Below are positions 1-10,919 of a stretch of 64,000 nucleotides of DNA, piece by piece; position 1 is the first letter of the stretch, and the number at the start of each line of letters is the position of its first letter. The stretch comes from Adiantum capillus-veneris. Its lineage: Eukaryota; Streptophyta; Polypodiopsida; Polypodiales; Pteridaceae. The notes below the pieces were generated by a model. The model was given only the letters and a program-made list of their open reading frames with translations, was not told where the DNA came from and did not search any database. Location: NCBI GenBank assembly GCA_014529385.2, contig CM043971.1:83273340-83337339 (forward strand). Direction: 5' to 3'. The position numbers and the translations under genes were made by a program.

Positions 1-776
1 CTTCTTCGGTTTCCGGACGATGTCGTCATGTCAGTTGTTGATTTTGCAGAGAATTATGCCTTCAAGAACAAAATGAGATTCAGTCAATGCATTGGCACTC
101 TAGTCAAGTACACATAACATACTACCACAGGGCAGGGGAGGTAGTCAAAACCATCCACTTCTTCATATCAGATGACAAGGTGCATGACCCGTTGTTCGTG
201 CAAAACTACTTCATGCTACACCGTGACTGGTTACAACAAGAGGGTGTTACTCCTAAGCAACATTGGGTGTGGTCTGATGGTGCGACCTCACGATTCAAGG
301 GAGCTAGGTATTTTTAATTTGTTGCAAGATATGGTGGACTCACAGAGATGGAGATGAGCTGGTTCTTATTTGGAACAAGAGCCTTGGCATGCTTCTATGA
401 TGCATGCATGCATGGAAGATGAAATCATTGTGTCAATAAATCTCACGTGCAGCCTTGGGATTATCATACTCTACTTCCATTACCTGATGAGGCTATGTCA
501 GATTCGAAAGATGAAGAAGCCGCCTACGATGACTTCACATACAAAGGTCATCATGATGTCTTGAGTAGAGCTCTATGTGTTAGCAACACATTTGCTATAA
601 ATCCAGATGCTTCGACCAACGTCGAGGATGTGGATCCCTACCTGGTCAAGTGTGTTGCAGCAAAGGAGAAGGTGGAGAAGGGGTACCTCGATGAGTGGGG
701 CAATTCAATTGATAGAGGCTCATATGTTGTGCAAGGTCTGTATTACAAGCAATTGGATGCATACACCTTCAACTAG
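1..776 (+). pseudogene. Broken fragments of an unrecognised, probably element-derived protein
   Basis: Open stretches in at least three frames follow one another: frame 1 at 1-117, frame 3 at 87-317 and another at 447-776. The second holds ISDDKVHDPLFVQNYF and, about 25 residues on, HWVWSDGATSRFKGARYF. An acidic S/T-D-G motif followed by a QFK-like run is reminiscent of DDE-type transposases in which an aspartate sits in a similar phrase, but I cannot name the family. The third piece has LDEWGNSIDRGSYVVQGLYY, which resembles a C-terminal part of the same kind of protein. The frame changes and the stops at 115-117 and 315-317 mean the gene is broken. It is also cut by the window edge. The mobile-element origin is inference; an ordinary lineage-specific gene is possible. 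Confidence 0.45.
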
Positions 777-1539
777 ACCACAAGCAGCCCATCATCCATG
801 TACTTTCACATCTGGTACAATGTATCAAAATACCCATGGAGCACATACCAAGGAGACGACAGGTGTACACAATCAACCCAAAAAGCTATGAAGCAATCTA
901 TAATAGCATGCCCTTCAGTTTTATAAAAAACCATTAGGAAGAGGATGAGGTGTAAGAGGGCCACTTTATTTGCCATGAGCTTATGGAGGTGATTAACATT
1001 TTGACAAATAGGTGTATGCCATGTGTGCAAGAATGGTGGGTATGTAAGAGATGAATAAGAGTGGTCAAAGGATGCACTTTTTCCCCCAAAAAGGAGGTGG
1101 ACAATTTTATGATTTTTGGCCTTACATAACTCCCACATATGATCTCTGATTGGAGCGAAGATCATAGATCTGCAATCTACGTGTTGAGCTCTTTCCATAG
1201 ATATGCTACATGATATGGTTTTACCCGCCGCTAGATTTTTAATTCCATTTTGGAGGGGAACTTTAAATTCAAATAAACTAGCTGTTTTGCTTGTTTGAAT
1301 TCAAAACCTGTCCTTTGATTATTTTCTTAATACTAAAGGTTTGACTTCCTTAAGTTGCCAAATAAAGAGGCCCTCCTAGATCCCATTCTCTTCCTAATGC
1401 TTGGGTATCTTCTGTCTCTTGCGTCTCTCGTGTGCTTTGTGTATATATGGCTTTGGTGTCTATCACAGAGGGGTCTCAGTTTAAGAGAGATCATTTGTAC
1501 AACCTGTCTCATTGTGTTCTAATTGTGTTTTATGGGTAT
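777..1539. other. No recognisable gene; AT-rich lead-in to the first palindrome array
   Basis: A 130-codon open frame runs on the minus strand at 806-1198, but I see no motif, its composition is ordinary and it has no supporting context. I do not call it a gene. The first TATGCTAATTAGC-like unit appears near 1540. Confidence 0.4.
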
Positions 1540-2580
1540 GCTAATTAGCGTACTGTTAATGCTAGTTAGCATACAAAATGTTTGAATTAGCATACCTTTT
1601 GTTGGTTTTCAAGGAGAAAAGATGGCAGCTTCCTATATACTGTGTATGCTAATGCTAATTAGCATACTGTTTATGATGATTACCATAAACTTATATATGC
1701 TAGTTAGCATAACTTTGCTGGTTTTCAAGGAGAAGAGATGGAAGCCTTCTGTATACTGTGTATGCTGGCTAGTATACTATGTTGTGAGTGGAATGCTAAT
1801 TAGCATACTGTTTATGCCAGTTGGCATACCCTTGCTGATTTAGGGAAGAAGAGATGGCAGCTTTCAGTTCTCTGTGTATTCTAATTAGCATACTTTTTAT
1901 GCCAGTTGGCATAAACAATATGCTAATTGACATACCTTTGCTGGTTTTAAGGAGAAGAGATGACAGCTTTCTGTATATTGTTTGGTCTAATTATCATACT
2001 ATGCTGTGAGTGAAAGTTAGCACAAACAAAAATGTACATTATGCTAATTAGCATACTATGTATGCTAATAAACATACTGTTTTGATGATTGGCATAAACA
2101 GTATGCTGTGTATGCCAATAAGCATATCATGTATGCTAATAAGCATATTGTATGCTGGTTTCAAGAAGGGATGGCAGCTTTCTATATACTATGTATGCTA
2201 AATAGCATACTATGTTGTGAGTGGAAGTTAGCAAAAGCAAAAATCCATAGTATGCTAATTGAAGGAATGCTAATTAGCATATTGTTTATGCCAGTTGGCA
2301 TAGACAGTATGCTGATTAGCATACCATTGTTGGTTTCAAGGAGAAAGCATGGCAGCTTCCTGTATACTCTAAATGCTAATTAGCATACTATGGTATGCTG
2401 TGAGTAGAAGCTAGCACAAACAAAAATGCTCAGTATGCTAACTAGAATGTATTATAATTAGCTAATGTGAGTATGCTAATTAGCATACATGGTATGCTAA
2501 TTAGCATATTGTTTTGGTTGTGTTAGCATAAACAGTCTGCTAACTAGCGTAAACATTATGCTAATTAGCATACCTTTGTT
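1540..2580. repeat. Palindrome array 1 (TATGCTAATTAGCATA units)
   Basis: The perfect 16-bp palindrome TATGCTAATTAGCATA and close variants (GCTAGTTAGC, GCCAGTTGGC, GCTGATTAGC) recur throughout. A longer unit is superimposed: a phrase like AGATGGCAGCTTTCTGTATA recurs near 1620, 1737, 1853, 1959, 2170 and 2347. The first spacings are about 106-118 bp and later ones about 180-210 bp, so this is a degenerate higher-order tandem repeat. Open frames across it are by-products of the repeat. A matching palindrome array, without the GGCAGC phrase, lies at 4735-6235. Confidence 0.9.
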
Positions 2581-2789
2581 GATTTCCAACGAGAATGTAT
2601 ACAAATTTAATGTTTACAAGACGCCAATAGTACACATAGTATTGTCTTTAAAACAAGAATAGTACAGGATCTGATCATTACTATCTGAAGTGAATGTCTG
2701 AATAGTTATATACATTGGAAAGGCGATTTTCAAATTTTCCTCATAATGTTACAAAACTTCAGAGAGCCTCCTACTCTAGATAAGATCGT

Positions 2790-4650
2790 GGTTTAGCGCG
2801 CTTGTACACTCGCTTTTTCCCAATGTCCGTTTGCTTCTTTGTTTGCTGAGCTTTTGGGTCTTGCTCTCTTTCTTCTTCTTGCTGAACTTTTGGTTCTTGC
2901 AAGTCTCTTTATTCTTCTTCTTGCTACTGCTTCTCTAATTTTTCCCTCTGTAGCCTCTCTCTCTCATGTCTTTCAGCTTCTTCATCAGCCTCCCTTTGTC
3001 TCCTACACATGGCTTCATTACGCTGGGCCATGTTGCGCCGATGCATTTCTGATTCCAGCTTCATGATCACTTGATGTGAAAAAAAATCTGGGGTAGTATC
3101 AAACGCATTTTTAGCTGTATACGCTGCACGATCCTCTGATTCCAGCCATAGGAACAGCCAGCTAATCAAAGTGTTCGTCAGGAAGTTTTTTCGCTCTTCT
3201 TTGGTCTAGTCCTCTATCTTAGGAGTAAGAAGCCAACTTCCTTCAGGGTTCTAGCACACTTTATACATACTATCGTCAATAATTAGACAGTTTTGGGGCC
3301 CAAAGTTGCAATTCTTCCAAAACAATCTCAAATCCTTGAAGAATACAGGCTTATTATTTATCTGCCAAGGCTGGCCACTACAATGACTGTGTAAAAACAC
3401 TTCTCAGCTTATTCCGCTACTCTTTGAATACTGTTTCTAATATTGCATTCACTTTGGGTGCCATGCTGGTGCTCCATATATACACATGGAAAAAACGGAG
3501 GCACCAATCCAAAAATTTGTGGCTATCTTTGTGACAAAATACCAACCTCCTATCTTGTACATTCTACTTTATCATTTCCCCTGCATGTTTAGTGGCAATG
3601 TCACCATGCATTGGCTATACAACTTGAACAAGCAGGCCATTTAAATTAAGAACCAAAGCGCGCCCCTCATCTGGCAATGGCTTTGGCACGCATATTGGGT
3701 CTGGAAGTGCATACCACTTAACAAAAATAACTTCCCTTGAGGGATGAACATAAGTGAAGTACTCATTTACTTTTGTTAAGTGTTTAAGATATCTAGCCAG
3801 GTGCTTATCAATCTTGGATTTTTCCTTTTGTAGTTGTCTAGCCTTGGCAATACGCCACTCTTGTGTGGTTTTGCATGCAATGGCATAATTCAAATCATGC
3901 AGGGCAACTAGTTGCAATTTCTCTTGCCCTGTGACACAGAAATGGTATCGACAAATAAGACATCATAAGGGACAAGCAAAAACTACTGAACTGTTTCACA
4001 ATAAAATAATATTGAAAAGAGTTTTTCCATTATAAATATCTAGAGAGATACATGCCACAGGGTGTGGAGCTTGCTAACACTACATAACTTGAACAGAATA
4101 GGGAACAGATTTAGCATAATTTCTTGCAAGCACATGAGCGAATGGCTTTCTTTTCACCTCTGTTGCGTTCTTTTATGTCATCCAGGGTGCTCAAAGGGGC
4201 ATCACATTTCTCGTCCCCAGGTTCTTCCAAAATCTGTTCCAGACCACCTTTTCTCTTTAATTTCACTTTGTTTACTAAACATTGTAGGGGCTTTCATCAC
4301 CGGCGTCTTACACAGTCAGGCTACTGTCAGTCTTGAAACCTTCCTCTTGAGCACTCCTACCTTCCTCTTGCACACTCCTAACTGTTTCCTCTAAGACGCT
4401 TGTTTGATCATTTGTAGGGGGCTTGGGTTTGGGATGAGTAATCATGATAAAATCTTCATCATCATCATCTTTTTCTTTACCATCTGCAGCAGCCTCATGC
4501 GTTGTCGCATGTTGTGGCATTAAATCTGCCCTTTCATGCTGTCTATCAAGCTCATCAAATTCATCATTATAGATCTTCTCTTCTTTCCTTTGATTGATAG
4601 GTGTCTTGTCAGGTTTGCATCCTGCATCATTGATACCTATGTATTCCATT
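2790..4650 (-). pseudogene. FCP1/NIF-type HAD phosphatase-like pseudogene
   Basis: Reading leftwards, an ATG at 4649 opens an acidic N-terminal exon (to 4308, stop). A second coding block starts near 3945, after a plausible intron acceptor (pyrimidines then CACAG). It carries a basic region and then LVLNLNGLLV near 3640. That matches the FCP1 catalytic phrase, normally DLDGTL or DLNGLL, with the first aspartate changed to asparagine. The next block has FLDWCLRFFHVYIWSTSM (about 3490), then FFKDLRLFW and NCLIIDDSMYKV (about 3340-3250), matching the later HAD motifs. A glutamate/arginine-rich coiled coil follows at 3060-2920. At least six in-frame nonsense codons and one frameshift (near 3350) show it is dead. 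FCP1-family enzymes remove phosphate from proteins such as the RNA polymerase II tail. The likely intron argues against a processed copy. It sits between the two palindrome arrays. Confidence 0.6.
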
Positions 4651-4734
4651 CACCCGTTAATTTTCATTGGTACCATTATGATTTCTTGTATGCATAGTGT
4701 GACAAGTAGCATAGGATGTATGGTAGGCATCTAT

Positions 4735-6235
4735 ATCCTGTAAACATTCATATAGTCTATGCTAACTATGCTAACTAGTATACAAAGTGTGCTAACCACC
4801 ATAATCAATATGATAACTAGCATACAAAATATGCTAGCAACAAGGAAGTGTGAAAATAGTGTGTATGCTAACTAGCAGAGAATGTATGCTAATTAGCATA
4901 TATAAAATGTTAATAGGAAAAATTGTGTGTATGTTAATGGTATACTTATTATTGATGGTGTGCTGATTAGCATACATGCTAATTAACATGCTATGTTAAT
5001 TAGCATAAATGGTATGCTAATTAGCATACAATGTATGCTAGCATAGATGGTATGCTAACTAGAGGATAAGTTATGCTAATAAACATAACGTCTCTGCTAA
5101 TTAGCATACCATTTTTGCTAGTTAGCATATTGTGCATGATGCTAACTAAAATACACATTATGATAACTACCAAAGATGTATGCTAACTAGCATAGAGGTA
5201 TGCTAACAAGCATACACATTATGGTAGCTAGAAAAGAAGGTATGCTAACTAAACTTTGAATGCTTGTTAGCATGCACCAAATGCTAGCTAGCATACAAAA
5301 TATGCTAGTTAGCATACTGAGGATGCTAATTATCATACCCTTTTTTATAATTATCATACTTGCATGCTACCCATCATACAAAATGTTCTAATTATCATAA
5401 AAATGATGCTAATTAGCATATATAATATGCTAATTAGCATACTTTTTATGCTAATTAGAACATTGTGTTTATCCATGGCTAAACACAATGTTCTAATTAG
5501 CATAAAAAGTATGCTAATTAGCATACTTTTTGTGCTAATTAGAACATTGTGTATGATGGCTAGCATGCAAGTATAATAACTATAAGAAAAGGTATGCTTG
5601 TGCATGCTAATTAGCATACCTTTTTCCTAATTAGCATACCTGCATGCTAGCTATCATACAATGTTCTACTTAGCATAAAAACTATACTAATTATCATACC
5701 ATGTATGTTAGTTAGCACACTGTGTGTGCTAACTAACATACGGGGTATGCTTATTAGCATACCTTGTTTGCTAGTTAGCACACTGTGCACTAATTAGCTT
5801 ATTTAACATGCTGATTAGCATACTTTGTGTCTAACTGGGAAACTCTCTATGCTAGTTAGCATGCATAGTTTGTTAACTAGCATAGAAGGTATGCTTATTA
5901 GCATACATAGTATGCTAACTAGAATACAAAAGATGCCAACTAGTATTCACAATATCTTAGCTAGGATAACTATCTGTGCTAACTAGCATACACAGTCTGC
6001 TTACCACCATGACAATGTATGCTAGCTATATCTCATAGTATGCTAACTAGCATAAATAGGTTTGACAACTACCATATACAATATGCTAGACACCATACAC
6101 ACTATGCTAACTAGCATACTTTCTACGCTAACTAGCATAACTAGGTTTGACAACTACCATACACAATATGCTAGACACCATACCCACTAAGCTAACTAGC
6201 ATACCTTCTATGCTAACTAGCTTACACAGGGCTAG
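4735..6235. repeat. Palindrome array 2 (TATGCTAATTAGCATA units)
   Basis: Dozens of copies of TATGCTAATTAGCATA and variants such as GCTAACTAGC and GCTAGTTAGC lie every 20-50 bp for 1.5 kb. The centre is TAATTA or TTAACTAG-like and the flanks TATGC/GCATA are well kept. This array lacks the longer GGCAGC phrase of array 1 and contains a large inverted repeat near 5360-5572. Toward 6060-6220 a different phrase (GGTTTGACAACTACCAT) is duplicated with a spacing of about 82 bp. Open frames here are low-complexity by-products. Confidence 0.9.
5359..5572. repeat. Large inverted repeat inside palindrome array 2
   Basis: The sequence is self-complementary around CCATGG at 5473-5478. Base-by-base comparison gives about 50 consecutive paired positions on each side with one mismatch (5426-5525). 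Imperfect pairing continues outward to about 5359 and 5572, where CTTGCATGCTACCCATCATAC pairs with its counterpart. Both strands therefore encode nearly the same meaningless peptide. It could extrude a cruciform. Confidence 0.85.
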
Positions 6236-6290
6236 TGTAGGAATCAAAGCACCACTAATGCGTTCGGAACGCCTAGAAACCTTTAAAAAA

Positions 6291-6523
6291 ATGTCTACTT
6301 GCCTTTTCTAACACCCAGAGTAGGAGAAATTGCCAAAAATCCCTTAAAAATAGGTTTTTGATGAACGGCATTCGAGGGGCACTCCAATTTTTTTTTCAAA
6401 TGCATGCAGGGGTCGTTTTTCAAAAATTGGAGTGCCCCTTGCGTACCTTTTGTCAAAAACCCATTTTTTAGGTTTTTTTGCCAATCTCTCCCTCTCTGGT
6501 GTCAGAACAGGGCAAGTAGACAT
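6291..6523. mobile_element. Foldback (MITE-like) element
   Basis: The left end ATGTCTACTTGCC is matched in inverse at the right end (GGCAAGTAGACAT, 6511-6523). Between them the arms pair through long stretches, for example GGGGCACTCCAATTTTT at 6375 against AAAAATTGGAGTGCCCC near 6423, with a loop of about 30 nt around GCATGCAGGGG. The whole unit is about 233 bp and has no coding capacity, the form of a foldback MITE. No clear target-site duplication is visible, so the ends are approximate. Confidence 0.6.
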
Positions 6524-7919
6524 TCGGATTTTGTAGTTGCATTTATATCAAGGAGAGTGTGCCATTCTACAAGTTATATCAGCTACAATGGAATGAATTA
6601 CAAGCCTCCTGCCAAAAAAAATTACAATGTGTTCAAGTTTGCTTACTCCTTGACCTAAGCTTTGAGCATAGTGGAATAGAACAAACCCATGCTGCTTGCT
6701 TGCAAAGGCATATAGGGTGGCTTCATGATACACTAGTATACATTTATTGGCATTAAGAGTGAGAAAATATTTCTCGAGAATGGCTCTCAACTGCCTTGCA
6801 CTTTAGGAGCTCCACACAACTATGCCCCAAGTTCTCTGTGTGAACTACTCAAAGAATGGAAGCTCCTAGATGGCTCGAGTAGTGTCATAACAAACTATCC
6901 TTGCCAATGCCCACATTGTGAGAGACTCCATAGAAATTCTATCAACATGATATGTGGTATTCAAAACATTTTAATGATCATTACTTCTATTTGTACAAAA
7001 AGTGTAGACGATTGTTTAAGTAAATTTTTCCTCAGTACCCTCATCCATTTCTTTAAGAGATTTTTCTGCTAGGATGATTCTTTAACGATCATCTCCACTA
7101 ATTGGAATCAATAATTTGTGAGTTGAAAGCTCTTTTGGGAACATTCTCATTAAAACAAGCATGGCTTGATTTCCTCCAGGGTGTCTAATGCTATTATTTT
7201 CATTAAATTTTTCTTATCTTCCTTGGGTAGGTAACAGAGTCTTCTCGGGAGAGTTTGGGTAGATAAGAGACTCTCCTATCTACCTCATCTAGATAGGAGA
7301 GTCTTTTTGAGAGAGTTTGGTCTTCAAAATCAACTTCAAATTGTGTGGGAGCTTCCTTCCCCCATGGATTCTTCATGCCCACATAGATAGCGAGTGTAGA
7401 GAGTAATTAATTCTCTCGGATTACAAGCATCTTTGCAATGTCATCAGGGAAAAGTGCTTCCAAAAAATTCATCAAAATGTGAATTTTAATAGTAAATTAG
7501 CACAGAGAATGTTTTTATAGATGAACCATATCTTCCAATAGATAGAATTTCTATTTTGTAGAAAAACAAGAGCACCTTTAGAGCTACCTATGCTAGCTAT
7601 GTAGCATTTTAGAGGTCAGTAGGTTGTGTTTTAGGGAGATCTAATGCCAATTTCATAAAAAATGGCCAAAAAAGCACACATTTTTTTTCCCAAGTTAGGT
7701 TTTGAAAAGTTATTCAAACCCAACTCTAAAGGTGGAATTAGTAGCCCTAAGAAATACCAAGTTTTTTTCAAGTCATAAGTTAGCTTTGTGGATATAGAGC
7801 ACTTTAGAACTTCCTTGGCATCTCAAGCAATAATTATAGGAAGTTGCTAGGTTAAGAGGACATAAAAGTGTCTTGTTACCAATCTAGTGCTAAGCACATC
7901 TCTGGCGTCCACTAATAAT
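6524..7919. other. No recognisable gene
   Basis: Short open frames on both strands (for example 6548-6790 minus) have no motif. A 15-bp perfect hairpin lies at 7268-7304. I see nothing else that can be supported. Confidence 0.4.
7268..7304. repeat. Short perfect hairpin
   Basis: AGACTCTCCTATCTA (7268-7282) is exactly complementary to TAGATAGGAGAGTCT (7290-7304) with a 7-nt loop. A run of T follows. No neighbouring gene makes its role clear. Confidence 0.7.
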
Positions 7920-9860
7920 TTTTCTTCTTTGAGCTCTTGCATTTATCTCCTAGATGATGTGCCTGGTAGGTTCACTGGGGATACGTCAGTAATTTTGAAC
8001 TCAAGATGATGTGTGTGGGTGATCGGTAGATGTATCGTTGTTTGTAGAGCACCGAATTCCATAGCTTTAGCTTCCATCTCTTTGGCATGTATCTTTCGCT
8101 TGGGCAGTAAGGTTTGCTTTACCTTTTGCTAGTTTCTCTTGAAGTTCTTTGATGTGTTTCTCTCTTTGTGAAATTATTGAGAGCATTCTTGAGCGAGCAT
8201 TCCTACCATTGAAAGTTTCCTCTACACTTCTCTTTCTCAAGCTCCACCTTCAATGCTTTGATTTCTTCAAAATTTGCTGCAAATTGTGATGTGGACACAG
8301 GTGCAACTATGTCTTGAATTGTTCTAAGGAGGGTGAAGAGGGTATGCTTGATGACATTGTATGAGTCGCAAAGCTTTGAGATCTTCTTCTTTTTCCACTC
8401 TAGAGCCTCTTCTAGAGCTTGCCGCTCCACTTCGATCTCTATGTTGGCTTCAACCTGTTTCTCCAGATTTCGGTATATACTTGCACCATCTTCTTTTTCT
8501 CTCTTCAGGGATGTCTAGAGGATCTGCTCCTTATCATTTTGCAGCCTGAAAATTTTCTATTTGAGTTGCTCTATCTCGTAATCCTCATTGTGTATCAACT
8601 TTAGTATCTTTAACATCTCGTATTGGTAGTTGTGTTATCACCTTTGGCATCTCTCCTCTTTAAGTTTCTTGAGCTGGCCATCTAGATCAACATCATCTCC
8701 TTTTGATGTGAATAATTCTTTTACTGTTTCCTCTTCTTTCTTCTTTTCCTCCATTCTCTTTTCTAGTCTTTCCTCTCTTAGTCTCTAGGTCTCTTCCATA
8801 GAGCGGTGTGCTTGCAATTTTGGGATTTGTTCAGTCTACAACAATTTCTTTTCGATCAAAGAAGCTTCTATTTCTTCTTCTTTAGATGATTGATATGTAA
8901 ATGGAACATCTTATTTCCTTTTTATTTCACATTGAATATCAAAACTAGCTTTGTAGCTTCACTATCAGTAGTCGGTGTTGTGGAGCTTTGGCCACGTGTT
9001 CTTCTCTTTGTTGGTGTTGTCAAAGAGCTACTCACCACCTTAACTGCTTGCTTTGCTCTGTGTAGGAGGTTAATTGAGATTCAACTTTTGATAAATCCTC
9101 TATCATCCCTTGGTCCAAATAAGAAATCCTTGTAATTATTGTCCCAACATTCATGTAGGCCTTGATCCTTTTGCTGCTCTTTAGATTAGCTTCTACTAGA
9201 TTATCAAGGATATATCTGCCAAGGTCACACTTGATGACCCTTCTCTCTGCTAACCCAATAGCCATGGCCACTGCTACATGTAGTAAGGGTTGTGTATAGT
9301 GAGGTGGTTTTGGTACTTTTAGATGTTGGGATATCATTCTTAAAGGTAGAGTTTCTTTTGCGTATATCAAATCCTTGTAGGTTAGCTTGTGTCCTTGATG
9401 CTTGATGAAAGCTTTATCTCTATCTATGGCTTTGGTCTTTAGCAAGAGGTTGTGGTTGCCTACTGGTAGATATAGTGCTTGGAAAATAAGATCACTTGTG
9501 ACTTTGACTCGAATTGTGGCTCCATCTTTATCTGTTAAGGTTGCTTATCCATTATATTGTATGGTGATCATGAGCTTGTGGGCTCTTTGAAAGTCTATCA
9601 CCCATGGTAGTAATCTAAAATATTTGTCTAATTGTGGACATCTTTCACTGTCTATCACCTCTAGTCTTTGATGTAGTGTGCAGATCTCTTTTGGGAAGAT
9701 GATAGCTTTAACTTTAGTGCCTTCAACCGCCTAGAATTTTCCAATGAAGAGATTGCATGGGATCTAATCTAGATCTCTATCCGTGACATGAGTCTTTTCA
9801 TTTGATAAGATGTCAATGTTCTCATAAAGGGTTGCTTCCCACTCCTTTTAAGCATGCAGC
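7920..9860 (-). pseudogene. Unknown coiled-coil ORF of a decayed retroelement-like unit
   Basis: The longest piece (9445-9032) encodes 137 residues, including a stretch with PKPPHYTQPLLHVAVAMAIG, KCDLGRYILDNLVEANL and a C-terminal helical region. Coding-like sequence also lies upstream (9450-9860, with stops). Farther down, 8430-8203 encodes a charged coiled coil (residues like ERQALEEALEWKKKKISKL). Several nonsense codons and frame changes separate the parts. I do not recognise the family. Its position downstream, on the same strand, of a gag-like ORF at 11.9-10.9 kb suggests a second ORF of one element. That link is inference; a decayed lineage-specific gene is an alternative. Confidence 0.35.
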
Positions 9861-10919
9861 AAAGTCATTCTGCTACCCAAATTTTAGTTGTTTAGTGTCC
9901 AAAAGTTGATCAAAATGTTGTCAAAAAATTTGATACAACAAACCTAACCATTACATGAAAAATGAGCATAAATTGATCAAATTAGCTCCAAACTTAACAA
10001 AACTTTGCTAGTGTGTCTAGCACATCTACAAGCACTAGGTCTAACTGGTGCAGGTCAATCCTAGGCCAGATGTACCCCATGGTGGAACACATTTTGGAAT
10101 GATCTTTGCACTATCCGGTTTAGCATGATCAAAGGATGCTATGGGTGAAATTTTTTGTGATTTGGATCATTTGTTGGGATCCTAAGCTAAATTGTACAAA
10201 TTTTCCATAGACTTGGAGAATTCCGGGACTTTCATTGGGATTTTGATGTTCAAATGGATTGAGGACTTGGGTTAGGCGTTAAATAGTGGGTCATGATGGC
10301 TTAGTCCTTGTCTTGAAATTTGAAAAGGCTATATGGATTTTAATCCATGTTGGGAGTTTGGGCTAAGACTTGATGCATTGCGATCCATACCCCCCAACAT
10401 CCTAAAACATGATTAAAAGTCACCATGGATATCATTAGAACCAAAAATCCTAAATTCTCAGAATTTATATTTGCAAATGGTCATTTTGACATAGGCCATG
10501 AAAAAATGGTACAAACCACAAAAGTTGATTACCAAAGTCTTAGGGGACTTGTCTAGATGCTTTCCCACAAGTTTGGTGAAAATTGGGCTCTTAACATGGA
10601 TCGCAATCCATGTACCCTAGGTGCATAGTTGGCAAATTTTGGGTCCCAAGTGTGGAAATCATCAAGTCATGGGGATTGAGCAAGATTCATCAAGATTCCA
10701 AGAGATTTTCAACTTTAGAGTGTCAAGGTGCCAAAAGTTAAGGTTTTGGGGAGGAGAAGCCTTAAAGTGGAAATTAAACACATGGTATGCTTTAAAGGTC
10801 AAAGTCTAACCAAACAATACATGGAAAAAGTGTACAATTTGATAGCAAGGTCATGAGGGTCAATCAGACCTTATCATGTGCATACCTTCTAAAGACCCGC
10901 ATGCCTCATTCCTTGGATA
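9861..10919. other. Non-coding stretch between two minus-strand ORF remnants
   Basis: No open frame of note. The phrase ATGGATCGCAATCCATG near 10590 and its inverse-like relative near 10378 (GCATTGCGATCCAT) are the only structure I noticed. It could be an internal untranslated region or intron of the surrounding remnant. Confidence 0.3.

Noticed and set aside
806-1198. 130-residue minus-strand frame
   Set aside because: No motif, no homology I recognise and no neighbours that support it.
5354-5617. Similar peptides encoded on both strands near 5.4 kb
   Set aside because: Direct consequence of the large inverted repeat in the palindrome array.
1540-6235. Reading the palindrome arrays as a CRISPR array
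   Set aside because: Units overlap, spacing is irregular, spacers are themselves repeat-derived, the source is a plant nuclear genome and no cas genes are present.
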